Assembly (NCBI GenBank): GCA_029907255.1
Contig: JARYMF010000005.1
Location: 124,001-188,000, forward strand
Reading direction: 5' to 3'
Origin: Armatimonadota bacterium
GTDB taxonomy: Bacteria > Armatimonadota > UBA5829 > DTJY01
Length of the DNA stretch: 64,000 bases
The translations under genes were made by a program, and so were the position numbers. Shown one piece after another: positions 1-9,972 of the stretch. The first letter of the stretch is position 1. The number at the start of each line of letters is the position of its first letter. Below the pieces are notes generated by a model. It was not told the DNA's origin. It saw only the letters and a list, made by a program, of their open reading frames with translations, and did no database searches.

Positions 1-3000
1 GATATGATTCATCTGCAGCAGAAAGCAACGCCTGTTGAAGATATTGTTGCCGGACTATGCTTGGCACTTGCGCGCAACTTCAAAAGCACAGTTGGCGCCG
101 CCAAAGATTTACAACCTCCCGTAGCATTTCACGGCGGCGTAGCAGCAAACCCAGGTATCGTTCGCTCATTAAAAACCGTGCTTAATCTGAGCGACGATGA
201 CCTTATTATCCCCAAGGAATTTGGATGCACGGGCGCGATTGGCGCTGCGCTAATTGCAATTCACGAAGGCGGCCCAGAACCAGATTTCTCGAAGCTTTCG
301 CAACTAAAGGAGCACAGCGACCTAGCCTCTGAGGAGCGCGGTCGTGATAAGCCACTAAAACTAGAAAAATCTATTCTGCCAACAGACAACTCTGTTTCGC
401 CTCCTGCAAAAACCGAAAGAAAAATTCCAGCATATCTAGGCGTAGATGTTGGCTCGATTAGCACTAATGTAGTGGTTCTTGATGCCAACAAACGCGTGTT
501 AGCTAAGCGGTATTTAATGACAGCCGGCCGCCCAATCGAGGCGGTAAGACAAGGGCTAAAAGAAATCGGTGAGGAAATTGGCGATCTTGTCGAGATTAGA
601 GGTGCATGTACGACCGGGTCGGGAAGATACCTAATTGCCGACTTCATTGGTGCTGACGTAGTCAAAAATGAAATTACCGCCCAAGCCAGAGCCGCTGCAG
701 AAATAGACCCCGAGGTAGACACTATATTTGAAATTGGCGGTCAAGACTCAAAATATATAAGCTTACAAAATGGTGCAATCGTCGACTTTGAGATGAATAA
801 AGTCTGTGCAGCAGGCACAGGGTCATTCCTCGAAGAGCAGGCGGAGAAGCTAGGGATAAGCATCAAAGAAGAGTTCGGCAATCTTGCCCTGTCATCGAAG
901 TCACCAATTAACCTTGGTGAGAGATGTACAGTCTTCATGGAAACCGAGCTCGTGCGCAATCAACAAGCAGGCGCAAGCACTGAAGACTTAGTAGCCGGGC
1001 TAAGCTACTCAATAGTGCGCAACTACCTCAACCGAGTAGTTGGAACGAAGCCCATCGGCAAGCGCATTTTCTTCCAGGGTGGAGTCGCCGCAAACAAGGG
1101 AGTCATAGCCGCCTTCGAGATGGTAACCGGTCAGCCGATTATCGTGCCCAAGCACCACGAGGTTACAGGGGCAATCGGTTGCGCATGTATAGCCATGGAC
1201 GAAGACAAGGGGCAAGGCAGCAAATTTAAAGGCTTTGACCTCAGCCAACGGTCATATGAAATTACCTCCTTTGAATGCAAGGAATGTGCAAACCAGTGTG
1301 AAATAAACCGTGTCGTAGTTGAGGGTGAGAGGCCGCTTTTCTACGGCAGTCGGTGTGAAAAATATGACGTTGACCGGCGGACACAAGTGGTTAGCAAATA
1401 TCCTGACCACTTCGCTGAACGCACGGAGATGCTTCTCGAACCCTACGTGCCAAAGGAACCAATAACGGCTGATGCACCTAGAATTGGCATTCCCCGATGC
1501 CTCCTATTCTACGAGCTTTATCCATTCTGGCAGGCGTTCTTCAAAGAATTGGGCTGTGAAGTTGTTATCTCTGACCCAACTACCAAGAAGATAATCCATG
1601 ATGGAGCCGAAAGCTCCGTTGCAGAAACATGCTTCCCAATGAAAGTAGCATTGGGGCACGTATTAAATCTCCTAAATAAAGAGATAGACTACATATTCCT
1701 GCCTAGCGTAATTAATCTGCCTTTGCCCGACCGACGAATGACTGATAGCTTTGTTTGCCCGTATGTACAAAGCTTTGTATATACAGTCAAATCGGCGGTA
1801 AATTTCACAGCAGCTGGCGTTAAGACGCTCGAGCCAGTAATATACCTCCAGCTCCCCACTCGACATCGAATTAAGGCATTAGAAGACGTGGGGAGGCAAT
1901 TGGGCAAGTCGCGAAGACAAGTAGCCAATGCTGTTATTGCCGCCCAGGAAAATCTCGAGCGCTTCCAACGCAAGCTTGAAGCACGCGGACGGGAAGTTTT
2001 AGCCGAGATTGAACCAAACGAAAAAGCAATCGTTATCGTAAGCCGAGCGTATAACGGATGTGATCCTGGAGCAAATTTGGAAATTCCAAAGAAGCTAAAC
2101 AAAATTGGCGTGCGGTGCATACCGATGGACTTTCTGCCTCTTGACTCTGTAAGACTGCCTGACGACTGGAAAAACATGTACTGGCGCTATGGGCAAAAAA
2201 TACTCTCGGCAGCCGAGATAATAGCCGATGACCCAAGGCTTTATCCGCTCTATCTGACAAACTTCGGATGTGGTCCAGATTCGTTTGTGCACAAGTTCTT
2301 CCGCGAGCGTCTAGGACGCAAGCCTTGCCTTGTGATTGAGGTAGACGAGCACAGCGCCGATGCAGGCATGATTACCCGCTGTGAAGCATTCATGGACAGC
2401 ATCCAAAATACAAATGGCCGAGCCATTGGGGAACGGATATTCCGCCCTGTAAATATAGAAAAGGGTACTCACCGAACGGTACTTATTCCAAATATGAGTG
2501 CCCATGCCTACGCCCTAGCCGCAGCATTTGAAGCTTGTGGGATGAAAGCTGAGGTTCTTCCTGAACCAGACGAAGAAACCCTCGAGTGGGGCCGACAGTT
2601 TACAACCGGCAAAGAATGCTTCCCATGCATAGTTACCACCGGCGATATGGTAAAGTTCACTAAAAGGCCGGACTTCGACAGAAATAAATATGCGTTTTTC
2701 ATGGGTGGTTCCGGCGGACCATGCAGATTTGGCCAATATAATGCTCTTCAACGCATGGTGCTCGACCAGCTCGGCTATCCAGATGTGCCTATTTACGCGC
2801 CGAACCAAGCAGCAAGCTTCTATAACGACATTGGAATTGTCGGGCGAAAACTCCTTGAGATTGGCTGGCGTGGGATAATCGCGATAGACCTCCTAGAGAA
2901 GTGTGTTCGAGAGACAAGGCCATACGAAACGGTAAAAGGCGCCGCTGACGAAGCATTCAACAAGTCAGTGCAAATCGTCTATGAAGCGCTGAAAAACGAA

Positions 3001-3678
3001 ACCAATCTTGTCGAAGCTCTCAAAAAATGTCGAAAACTATTTGAAGCTGTCCCAGTTGACCGAAGCATAGAAAAACCAATCATTGGCTATGTTGGTGAGT
3101 TTTACGTTCGCGCCAATGCATTTAGTAACCAAGATATTGTCCGTAAAATTGAAGCACTCGGCGGCGAAGTATGGGCAGCGCCGATTTTAGAGTGGTTCTT
3201 ATATCGCAATGTTCGTAGGAGCATGAGGGCATGGCTTGACTGCAACTATAAATTATGGTTAAAGAATAACATCACCGACTGGTTTATGAAACGCGATGAG
3301 CACGAGCTGACAAATGTATTCCGTGGGTTCCTGCGCAATCTTGAGGAGCCTTCTAGCAACGAAATACTAGTCAAAGCTTCTCCCTATGTCCATCGGAGTT
3401 TCGAGGGCGAAGCAATTATGACAGTAGGCAAGGCAATTGACTTTATTACGAAAGGACTCTCAGGAATTGTAGCCGTGATGCCGTTCACATGCATGCCAGG
3501 AACAATTTCAAACGCTTTGCTCAAACGTGTTCGGGAGGAATTAGGCGAATTCCCATTCCTAAATATGGTCTATGATGGCGTAGAACAGTCCACAAGCGAA
3601 ACGCGTATTGAAGCGTTCATGCACCAAGCCAAGCAATATATGAAACGGCGCCAGCACTCTCAGCTGGCTAAGGTCTAA
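1..3678 (+). CDS. 2-hydroxyacyl-CoA dehydratase activase-like ATPase with DUF2229 region (5' partial)
   Basis: The frame is open from base 1, so the N-terminus lies outside the window. The first ~85 visible residues are the end of one BcrA/BadF/HgdC-type ASKHA ATPase domain (HGGVAANPG, then GCTGAIGAAL). A complete second one follows at about residues 143-400 (GVDVGSISTN, FEIGGQDSK, FFQGGVAANKG). Cys268 (NKVCAAGTGS) and Cys308 (GERCTVF) are the expected ligands of the subunit-bridging [4Fe-4S] cluster. A Cys motif (ECKECANQC, 424-432) precedes a long DUF2229/HgdB-like part from about 493 to the end. Members are often near 1400 residues. Classical activases pass one electron to 2-hydroxyacyl-CoA dehydratases using ATP in anaerobes. 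The substrate of these giant fused forms is unknown, and no dehydratase subunit is adjacent. Confidence 0.85.
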   Translation, partial: DMIHLQQKATPVEDIVAGLCLALARNFKSTVGAAKDLQPPVAFHGGVAANPGIVRSLKTVLNLSDDDLIIPKEFGCTGAIGAALIAIHEGGPEPDFSKLSQLKEHSDLASEERGRDKPLKLEKSILPTDNSVSPPAKTERKIPAYLGVDVGSISTNVVVLDANKRVLAKRYLMTAGRPIEAVRQGLKEIGEEIGDLVEIRGACTTGSGRYLIADFIGADVVKNEITAQARAAAEIDPEVDTIFEIGGQDSKYISLQNGAIVDFEMNKVCAAGTGSFLEEQAEKLGISIKEEFGNLALSSKSPINLGERCTVFMETELVRNQQAGASTEDLVAGLSYSIVRNYLNRVVGTKPIGKRIFFQGGVAANKGVIAAFEMVTGQPIIVPKHHEVTGAIGCACIAMDEDKGQGSKFKGFDLSQRSYEITSFECKECANQCEINRVVVEGERPLFYGSRCEKYDVDRRTQVVSKYPDHFAERTEMLLEPYVPKEPITADAPRIGIPRCLLFYELYPFWQAFFKELGCEVVISDPTTKKIIHDGAESSVAETCFPMKVALGHVLNLLNKEIDYIFLPSVINLPLPDRRMTDSFVCPYVQSFVYTVKSAVNFTAAGVKTLEPVIYLQLPTRHRIKALEDVGRQLGKSRRQVANAVIAAQENLERFQRKLEARGREVLAEIEPNEKAIVIVSRAYNGCDPGANLEIPKKLNKIGVRCIPMDFLPLDSVRLPDDWKNMYWRYGQKILSAAEIIADDPRLYPLYLTNFGCGPDSFVHKFFRERLGRKPCLVIEVDEHSADAGMITRCEAFMDSIQNTNGRAIGERIFRPVNIEKGTHRTVLIPNMSAHAYALAAAFEACGMKAEVLPEPDEETLEWGRQFTTGKECFPCIVTTGDMVKFTKRPDFDRNKYAFFMGGSGGPCRFGQYNALQRMVLDQLGYPDVPIYAPNQAASFYNDIGIVGRKLLEIGWRGIIAIDLLEKCVRETRPYETVKGAADEAFNKSVQIVYEALKNETNLVEALKKCRKLFEAVPVDRSIEKPIIGYVGEFYVRANAFSNQDIVRKIEALGGEVWAAPILEWFLYRNVRRSMRAWLDCNYKLWLKNNITDWFMKRDEHELTNVFRGFLRNLEEPSSNEILVKASPYVHRSFEGEAIMTVGKAIDFITKGLSGIVAVMPFTCMPGTISNALLKRVREELGEFPFLNMVYDGVEQSTSETRIEAFMHQAKQYMKRRQHSQLAKV

Positions 3679-3697
3679 CTGTTAGAAACAAGTTCGA

Positions 3698-5563
3698 ATG
3701 ACAAAAGTAGTTGGTAGACTTATTTTCACGTTGGCTTTCAACCTAATATTCGTAGTGATTTGCCTAGCTGGGGTCAACCCTGGTCGAGCAATCTTTTGGC
3801 AGTTCAAAGACCAAGATATTCCCGAAGCCAGACAACCTGACTTCGACGATTCCAGCTGGGAATCGGTAACGTGCGGGCATAAATGGAAGTGCCGAGGATT
3901 CGCCTGGCTGCGTGCTAACATCACAATTCCTGGTTCAATTGATGGGAAAGCCACCAACCGCCGACCAATTGGCATCAAGTGGAATGCGGGCAATGGTGGC
4001 GAGATATATGTCTATGGGCGTCTCCAGTCACGATATGATAATGATCACCCCGGCTTAATTCTCCTAACAAAGTCCGCAAGGCCCGGCGAACAGATTCCGG
4101 TCGCCGTTCGGGTGTTTATGGGACCAAGGGATGACTCAGAAGGCGAAGGTGAATTTTCCGAATGCGACTTTGTAATCCTAGATGCCGAGCGAGTTTCAGA
4201 GCCGTTTAAGGTAAAAGTAGATGCAGCAAAACCACTTGGCAGGCTCCCCAGGCCATTTGCGGGACTTTCACAAGGCGGAGGCCTCCCCGATTATGAACCT
4301 GAGACAGCAACCAAGTTTAAAGAAATTGGCATAAAGTGGTTTCGCATGGATAACGTTCTGACCAACGTAGTGAAAAAACGCGAGGATGGAACTATCTATT
4401 ATGATTGGGAGGATTTTGACCGCCGAGTTGATTTCATAAAAAGCATCGGCGCAGAGCCAATTCTCTGCCTTTCATATATGCCCCAGCCATTCGACATTGT
4501 CGACAATCCCGACCGACATAGCCGTCCTAGAGACTGGAAGGAATGGGAAGACCTCGTGTATGCTGCCGTCCGACGGTGCAATGTCGAGCGCAAGGCATAT
4601 GTAAAGTACTGGGAAGTATGGAATGAAAGCAACGCCGGATGGATTGCTACTTTGCCCGGCGAAGACCTTCTGGAGACGTATCTAAAACTCTATGACGCCT
4701 CGGCTCGGGGAGTAAAGCGCGCCGATCCAAACGCCCTCGTTGGCGGCCCATGTAATGCTGCTGGCCCATGGAATAGCGACAAGGGAAGCGCCTTCGTTAG
4801 AGGAGAGGATTTCATGCGCGGTTTAATGAAACACTGCGAAGAAACAGGCACACCGCTCGATTTCATTACTTGGCATGAGTATTTCCACCCATGGACTACC
4901 ATCCTTGACGAGGCGCTCACTACATGGCGATACTTGGAAGATTACCCAAAAGTAAAAAAGCAAGTAAGAGAATTCATGATTACTGAATGGAATTACGCCT
5001 GGTGGCACGATCGTCCACATGACAACGAAATCGGAGCGGCATGGTGCGCAACATCGATGCTACGAGCCATGATTCCTGGCAAGGTAAACAAACCTTGTTT
5101 CTTCTTAGCTAAGGACTGGGATGCGAATCTTGTGGGAAGTTGGGGTATGTTCACGCGGGATAACAAGATTAAACCAGTGGGCAATGTCTGCCGAATGTTT
5201 AATATGATGGCCCCAGAAAAAATACAATATTTAGGCACGGATGATGAAATCACAGGGTTCGCCGCTAGAGACTCAAAGACTGGCAGGATTACAGTGCTAA
5301 TCGTCAACTTTGCAGAGAGATATGGAGTCCCCAGGGAAATCGAACTTAATCTTACTAAACTCCCCCAAAAACTAATCGGCGGGACGTGCAAACGTTATCT
5401 CGTTGACAAAGACCACAGCAATATCTTTCACAATCGCGAAAGATATGAACTTGAATGCGTAGAAGCAATTAAAATATCCAAAGGCGGCGACTTTACGCAC
5501 ACCTTCACACTTGAAAATAATGCCGTGACTCTTCTTGAGTTCATCCCCCCATCAAGTCATTGA
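3698..5563 (+). CDS. secreted GH39-like (clan GH-A) glycoside hydrolase
   Basis: 621 residues. An N-terminal signal peptide (hydrophobic ~9-25) is followed by a galactose-binding-like beta-sandwich (~30-165, DDSSWESV as in GH2 sugar-binding modules). A TIM barrel resembling GH39/GH-A enzymes covers ~190-500. The likely acid/base is Glu310 in EVWNESN and the nucleophile Glu430 in MITEWNYAW; WHEYFHPW lies between them. A C-terminal beta domain (~500-621) fits the family. It probably cleaves beta-linked plant glycans such as xylosides outside the cytoplasm; the substrate is not readable from sequence. It starts 19 bp after the activase with no clear Shine-Dalgarno, and its 3' end overlaps the convergent pectate-lyase-fold gene by 7 bp. 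Confidence 0.75.
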   Translation: MTKVVGRLIFTLAFNLIFVVICLAGVNPGRAIFWQFKDQDIPEARQPDFDDSSWESVTCGHKWKCRGFAWLRANITIPGSIDGKATNRRPIGIKWNAGNGGEIYVYGRLQSRYDNDHPGLILLTKSARPGEQIPVAVRVFMGPRDDSEGEGEFSECDFVILDAERVSEPFKVKVDAAKPLGRLPRPFAGLSQGGGLPDYEPETATKFKEIGIKWFRMDNVLTNVVKKREDGTIYYDWEDFDRRVDFIKSIGAEPILCLSYMPQPFDIVDNPDRHSRPRDWKEWEDLVYAAVRRCNVERKAYVKYWEVWNESNAGWIATLPGEDLLETYLKLYDASARGVKRADPNALVGGPCNAAGPWNSDKGSAFVRGEDFMRGLMKHCEETGTPLDFITWHEYFHPWTTILDEALTTWRYLEDYPKVKKQVREFMITEWNYAWWHDRPHDNEIGAAWCATSMLRAMIPGKVNKPCFFLAKDWDANLVGSWGMFTRDNKIKPVGNVCRMFNMMAPEKIQYLGTDDEITGFAARDSKTGRITVLIVNFAERYGVPREIELNLTKLPQKLIGGTCKRYLVDKDHSNIFHNRERYELECVEAIKISKGGDFTHTFTLENNAVTLLEFIPPSSH

Positions 5564-6762
5564 TTGTTTGAAATTGCACATTTTGCTGATTTGGGCAGTT
5601 TGTTCACTATTTGTGCAAATTTGCTGCCTTCGAATATACAATTTGCCACTGTCACTTTATCTGCATTTCCGCCGAGATATACTCCTGGGCCAAATGCATC
5701 GAAGGTGCAACCGTTAAGTATTATGTTCTTTCCGCCGATGACATAAGCAGCATATGCTTTTGGATTCTCAAATGCCTTTTGGAAACGACATGCGCTAAAC
5801 ATTACGTTACCGCAGTTTGTGATTTGCAAGGCGTGATCGCCATTTGCCTGGATGATTGCACCGTGAACTATGAGTGTAGCATTTCGATTTGCGACCTTAA
5901 AAGCTATAAAGTGATTCAAATAACTTCCGTTTGTTACCCGTAACCTTGCTCCTGATTCAACCACATATCCAAAAACGCAAGCATCGGTTGAGCAGTTGAA
6001 TAAGCCGCCGTAAGTATTTCCCCCATTTTCGGTTTTATCTTCTACGAAAAGGAAGCCAGTATGTGCGCCAATTACAAAGCAATTTGATGCGTGAAATTCA
6101 TCTAAACGCCCAAGCTTGAAACCTACCCCATGCTCTAGAAAATACTTATTTGTGCAAAAAACTTCGACATTGCGCATAGTGGGAATGTCGAAAGCTTTTG
6201 TGAGATACACACCGGTATTAATGACCTCCGGGAGGAAGATATTTTCAAGATTAACACGCCCAATGTTACTTTTGCCATCAGCGGCTATAGCATCATATGC
6301 CCCCCAAATTTTTACATTACTAATTGATATTCCATTGCCAGCAAGAAGGATTGTGGGCGGATATTTGGTCGGCTTCTCAAAGTCAACCCCAGCATATCGA
6401 AACGCTAAACCATGAACACTGGAAAAATTACCACATCTAACTGCTGGTCCATCGCTATGAGAAACGAGTATTCCCGGAAGAACATCTGCATCCGAAGGAA
6501 AGCCACCCGAGATGTTCCCAACCAAATGGACTCCTTCAAGGTCTAGCGTTCCAGAAATTTTGTAGACGCCCATGGGAAAACTCACAGTGCCGCCAAGACC
6601 TGCGGCCTTGATAGCCTTCCTAATGGCGGCAGTATCATCAGTCTTCCCATCTCCAACAGCTCCATAATCCTTTACGTTTTGGATTGAGCCAGTAGCGGCA
6701 AAACAACTTGCTGTAAGAAAAACCGCTATCATAATTAATAATAATCTGCACTTAGAATGCAT
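5557..6762 (-). CDS. secreted pectate-lyase-3-type beta-helix protein
   Basis: 401 residues with an N-terminal signal peptide (hydrophobic ~5-22, cleavage near CFAATG). The mature protein opens with KDYGAVGDGKTDDTAAI, the hallmark of Pectate_lyase_3/GH28-like right-handed beta-helices, followed by irregular repeats rich in I, N and G (GNGISISNVKI, NVMFSACRF, NIILNGCTF) that form helix coils. No pectinase catalytic triad can be assigned confidently, so it may be a polysaccharide lyase, a hydrolase or only a binding protein. The start is set by GGAGGAG 6-7 nt before ATG. A good promoter (TTGACA-N17-TAAACT) lies about 40-60 bp upstream. Confidence 0.75.
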   Translation of the reverse strand: MHSKCRLLLIMIAVFLTASCFAATGSIQNVKDYGAVGDGKTDDTAAIRKAIKAAGLGGTVSFPMGVYKISGTLDLEGVHLVGNISGGFPSDADVLPGILVSHSDGPAVRCGNFSSVHGLAFRYAGVDFEKPTKYPPTILLAGNGISISNVKIWGAYDAIAADGKSNIGRVNLENIFLPEVINTGVYLTKAFDIPTMRNVEVFCTNKYFLEHGVGFKLGRLDEFHASNCFVIGAHTGFLFVEDKTENGGNTYGGLFNCSTDACVFGYVVESGARLRVTNGSYLNHFIAFKVANRNATLIVHGAIIQANGDHALQITNCGNVMFSACRFQKAFENPKAYAAYVIGGKNIILNGCTFDAFGPGVYLGGNADKVTVANCIFEGSKFAQIVNKLPKSAKCAISNNQ

Positions 6763-6780
6763 TTTTTCTCCTCCATCAAA

Positions 6781-6791
6781 GAGCAGTGCTC
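6781..6791. promoter_or_regulatory. palindromic operator candidate at the transcription start
   Basis: GAGCAGTGCTC is a perfect palindrome around a central base. It lies immediately downstream of the -10 box of the minus-strand promoter, where transcription of the pectate-lyase-fold gene should begin. The position suits a repressor, but 11 bp can arise by chance. Confidence 0.3.
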
Positions 6792-6793
6792 AG

Positions 6794-6822
6794 AGTTTAC
6801 AGGGATAATCTGGCTATGTCAA
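6794..6822 (-). promoter_or_regulatory. sigma70-type promoter of the pectate-lyase-fold gene
   Basis: On the minus strand TTGACA (6822-6817) is separated by exactly 17 bp from TAAACT (6799-6794), with the ATG about 32 bp downstream. The -35 box is perfect and the -10 box matches 4 of 6. Confidence 0.6.
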
Positions 6823-6926
6823 CAGCATACGCGCCGCTGATGCTTTTGCCTTTAAAAACTAAGGAGATTGAAGCAAACCATCCAATCGGTAACCTATACA
6901 CCATAAACCCTAATGTCTGCTTTTCC

Positions 6927-6955
6927 TTGACTCTGCAAACTCCGGCAGATATACT
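6927..6955 (+). promoter_or_regulatory. sigma70-type promoter of the sugar isomerase gene
   Basis: TTGACT (6927-6932), a 17-bp spacer, then TATACT (6950-6955). The start codon of the sugar isomerase is about 65 bp downstream. It is divergent from the pectate-lyase-fold promoter. Confidence 0.65.
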
Positions 6956-7020
6956 CAATATGAAGGCAAACCATGTGGAGCTTAGGGTGACTGCGCAGAA
7001 CGTTAATTTGGAGGTAGTGC

Positions 7021-7893
7021 ATGTATTTATCAGTTCGCGACCATATCGCACTTTGTGCCTGGCCATCGCTGAAAGAAGGCCTTGATGGCCTTGGCTTTGA
7101 TGCAGTCGAGCTTGAGTTTGCAAGAGATAATTCAGTCTTTGCAATTCGCCCTTCGCCAGGCAAAGAGCGATTCAAACTCGACACGCCCAACTCAATCGAA
7201 GAGTTTCGCAAGCATCTTGATGAAAACAAAGTTCGAGTTTCTGCTTTCCTTATGTCAAACAATTTTGGCAGCGATGACTTGGAAAATGAGATCAAGTGGA
7301 CGATAAACGCAGTGAAAGCTGCTGATATGCTTGGCATTCAAGCAGTCAGGATAGATGCTATCATGCATGGCGAAAAAGACCAACCACTTGAACATAATGT
7401 TACAATTTTTGCGGACTGCATGAAACGAATACTTGACGCCACACCTGACGCAAGAGTCGACCTAGGTGTAGAAAATCACGGTTACCAAGGAAACATGCCA
7501 GAGTTTCTCGACCAACTGCTTGAACGAGTGGGCTCTCCGCGAGTTGGGATTACTATTGACACTGGAAATTTCTACTGGCGAGGGCACCCTCTTAGTCGAG
7601 TTTACGAAATTATTGAGCACTTTGCGCCGTACTGCAAGCATACACATGCAAAGAACATAAATTATCCGCCTGATATTCGCGAGGTTGAGCGCGAAATGGG
7701 TTACAAGTATGGAGAATACGTTTCTCCGCTACGAGATGGTGACATAGACCACAAGCGGGTTGTTGCCATACTCAAAGAAGCTGGATATGAACGCGATTTG
7801 TGCCTCGAGGACGAGTCGCTTGGCCGTTGGCCCCGCGAGGAGTGGCAATCGGTTCTCAAACGAGATGCAGACTTCTTCCGTGAAATAATATAA
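7021..7893 (+). CDS. sugar phosphate isomerase/epimerase, xylose-isomerase-like TIM barrel
   Basis: 290 residues with no signal peptide, so probably cytoplasmic. It matches the AP_endonuc_2/xylose-isomerase-like fold. Metal-site residues can be placed at Glu151 (GVENHG), Asp180 (TIDTGN), His207/His209 (CKHTHAKN) and Glu263 (CLEDES). Such proteins isomerise or epimerise ketoses, hydroxypyruvate or inosose; the exact substrate cannot be read. GGAGGT stands 7 nt before ATG and a sigma70-type promoter lies upstream. It is followed after 13-34 bp by the DUF6785 membrane protein, consistent with co-transcription and uptake-plus-catabolism of sugars released by the flanking hydrolases. Confidence 0.75.
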   Translation: MYLSVRDHIALCAWPSLKEGLDGLGFDAVELEFARDNSVFAIRPSPGKERFKLDTPNSIEEFRKHLDENKVRVSAFLMSNNFGSDDLENEIKWTINAVKAADMLGIQAVRIDAIMHGEKDQPLEHNVTIFADCMKRILDATPDARVDLGVENHGYQGNMPEFLDQLLERVGSPRVGITIDTGNFYWRGHPLSRVYEIIEHFAPYCKHTHAKNINYPPDIREVEREMGYKYGEYVSPLRDGDIDHKRVVAILKEAGYERDLCLEDESLGRWPREEWQSVLKRDADFFREII

Positions 7894-7927
7894 GTTAAAG
7901 TAGCGTTTGGCTGGCAGGATTTCACAC

Positions 7928-9868
7928 TTGAAAAAGAACTCTCCTTCAAAAGCACTAACCCTTCGGGCAGTGACGATAGGTCTTGTAGTCACTGTTTTGG
8001 TAAACCTCTGGCTTCACTATGCCGAATTGGTGCTGGGTGGCTTTCGGGGCCACACAGCGCTAGCAAATACTTCCATTCCGTTCGGCGCATTCAACGCACT
8101 CTTGGCAGTTGTAGCGATAAACTTAATATTCACTAAATTTCTTCCTGGAATTGCATTAAAGCAAGGCGAACTTATTATCATTTATGCTATGTCCACTGTC
8201 GGAACAGTACTTTCTTCCTCAGGCGGACTGCATTTCCTAATACCGACGCTCACTGCTGCTCACTACTTTGCCTCCGAAGCAAACGGATGGGCGGCACTAT
8301 TTCACCCTTATATCCCAAAGTGGCTTGCTCAAACCGATAAGACAGCACTTGATCATTTCTACAAAGGAAACTCGCCTTTTATTTGGAGCGAATGGGCAAC
8401 TCAAATTTGCGTTTGGGTAGGCTTCCTGTTTGTATTCGCTTCGGCAACCTTATGCATAGTAATTTTGTTACGCAAACAATGGATAGAAAATGAGAAGCTC
8501 CCCTTCCCGACAGTCACCTTGCCAATTGAGCTCACGCGAGAAGGAGTGCCATTATTTAAAGAGAAGCTTTTCTGGGGTGGCGCAATCGCCACGTTCCTAC
8601 TAGGTACTCTAAATACGCTCCACGAAAATATACCAAATATGCCAATGATTCAAGTTCGCGCAACCGAGTTGAGTACCTATTTCCCAAACCCTCCCTGGAA
8701 CGCAATGGGACCTACACCGATTACTTTCTTCCCGTTCGCAATAGGCATAGGCTTTCTTTTATCAACTGAAGTCGTATTCAGTTGTTGGTTTTTCTTCCTA
8801 GTAACCAAGGCTGAGCTTATCTTCGCATCAGCTGTACGCGCGACAGAAAGCGCGGGCTTCAGCGCGCAAAGCGTGTTCCCTTATCTATCGTTCCAAGGTG
8901 CAGGGGCGTTTCTGGGGATTTCAGCATCGACTTTATGGCTGGCTAGGCGGCATCTTGCAAAAATCTTCCGAGAAGCCTTCATAGGCAAAGAATCAGGGGA
9001 CCCACATGTCAAAGCTCACCAGTTCGCATTTATTGGACTAGCTGTGTGCTTTGCAATTCTTGTTTCTTTCACGGTTATCGCTGGCGCAAGACTCCCCATA
9101 GCGCTCATGATGATTACACTAGTGTTAATTTATCTAATTGCAGCAACACGAATTCGCGCTGAAACTGGTAACGTTTGGCCAGTTGGACCCGATATTGACG
9201 GCTACCGCCTAATGCAAACGATTTTCGGCTCGAATTTCTTCACAACCGCCGACCTAACATCGCTGACATATGTCCGTGCCGCAACTGCTGGCCAAGATTT
9301 TCGTGGAACATGCATGCCACATGAGCTCGACGCTCTTAAGATGGCAGACTCTGCAAAGGTAGATTTCCGCCGCCTGGTCCTACCTATACTTATCTCCGTC
9401 AGCATTGGCGTCATGATTTCCTTCATAATTGCACTGACGCTTTGGACGAACTATGGCGCACTTGCAAAAACAAATTATTGGAGAAGCTACTCTGGCATGA
9501 ATTCGTTCACAGTATTAGCGCAATTCATCCGCACTCCCAGACCTACCGATTGGGCCGGCCTCAAGGGTGTCGGCGCTGGGATGATGGTAACGGCAATCCT
9601 CGCATTTCTCAGAGGCAGATACGTATGGTGGCCATTTCACCCAGTCGGCTATGCAATGGCAAATACTTGGACAATGAACTACACTTGGGGACCATTTCTT
9701 ATTGCATGGTTGGCAAAGGTTGTGCTCATAAGAGCAGGAGGCTTAAGGCTCTATCGTCGCGCCCTGCCATTCTTTCTCGGCATGATTGCCGGCGACATTC
9801 TCCAAGGCGGATTCTATACGCTCCTAGGTTGCCTAACGAATTTGAACGTCTACCCAGCTAACTGGTAA
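7928..9868 (+). CDS. DUF6785/DUF6784-type polytopic membrane protein, possible transporter
   Basis: About 646 residues with roughly 13-15 hydrophobic segments over its whole length. It resembles the DUF6785/DUF6784 proteins frequent in Armatimonadota, Planctomycetota and Verrucomicrobiota: RAVTIGLVV start, LKQGELIIIYAMS, then ENEKLPFPTVTLP after a transmembrane helix. Overall architecture is reminiscent of OPT oligopeptide transporters, so transport is plausible but unproven. The start is uncertain. TTG at 7928 has AGGA 8 nt upstream; TTG at 7907 is in frame but has only a weak site. No ATG is available. Its position beside a sugar isomerase and a glycosidase suggests it moves carbohydrate-derived solutes. 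Confidence 0.7.
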   Translation: MKKNSPSKALTLRAVTIGLVVTVLVNLWLHYAELVLGGFRGHTALANTSIPFGAFNALLAVVAINLIFTKFLPGIALKQGELIIIYAMSTVGTVLSSSGGLHFLIPTLTAAHYFASEANGWAALFHPYIPKWLAQTDKTALDHFYKGNSPFIWSEWATQICVWVGFLFVFASATLCIVILLRKQWIENEKLPFPTVTLPIELTREGVPLFKEKLFWGGAIATFLLGTLNTLHENIPNMPMIQVRATELSTYFPNPPWNAMGPTPITFFPFAIGIGFLLSTEVVFSCWFFFLVTKAELIFASAVRATESAGFSAQSVFPYLSFQGAGAFLGISASTLWLARRHLAKIFREAFIGKESGDPHVKAHQFAFIGLAVCFAILVSFTVIAGARLPIALMMITLVLIYLIAATRIRAETGNVWPVGPDIDGYRLMQTIFGSNFFTTADLTSLTYVRAATAGQDFRGTCMPHELDALKMADSAKVDFRRLVLPILISVSIGVMISFIIALTLWTNYGALAKTNYWRSYSGMNSFTVLAQFIRTPRPTDWAGLKGVGAGMMVTAILAFLRGRYVWWPFHPVGYAMANTWTMNYTWGPFLIAWLAKVVLIRAGGLRLYRRALPFFLGMIAGDILQGGFYTLLGCLTNLNVYPANW

Positions 9869-9935
9869 TCCCAATAGTCTCGCCTAAGCAGCAAAAACTT
9901 TTAAAGGTATCCGTCAATTCTCCAGCTAAAGAGTT

Positions 9936-9941
9936 TATAAT
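9936..9941 (+). promoter_or_regulatory. -10 element before the large six-hairpin protein gene
   Basis: A perfect TATAAT lies 32 bp before the start codon in a 104-bp gap. The expected -35 position holds only a weak match (GTCAAT at 9913-9918, 17-bp spacer). Confidence 0.35.
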
Positions 9942-9972
9942 TTACAAGGAAAACATTGAGGGGGAAACTCTT

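Noticed and set aside
261-722. 153-codon minus-strand frame inside the activase gene
   Set aside because: Antisense shadow of a well-conserved ASKHA domain; its Ser/Arg-rich translation is typical of shadow frames.
6797-7337. Minus-strand frames covering the isomerase promoter and 5' end
   Set aside because: They overlap the well-supported isomerase gene and its promoter, and translate into no known domain.
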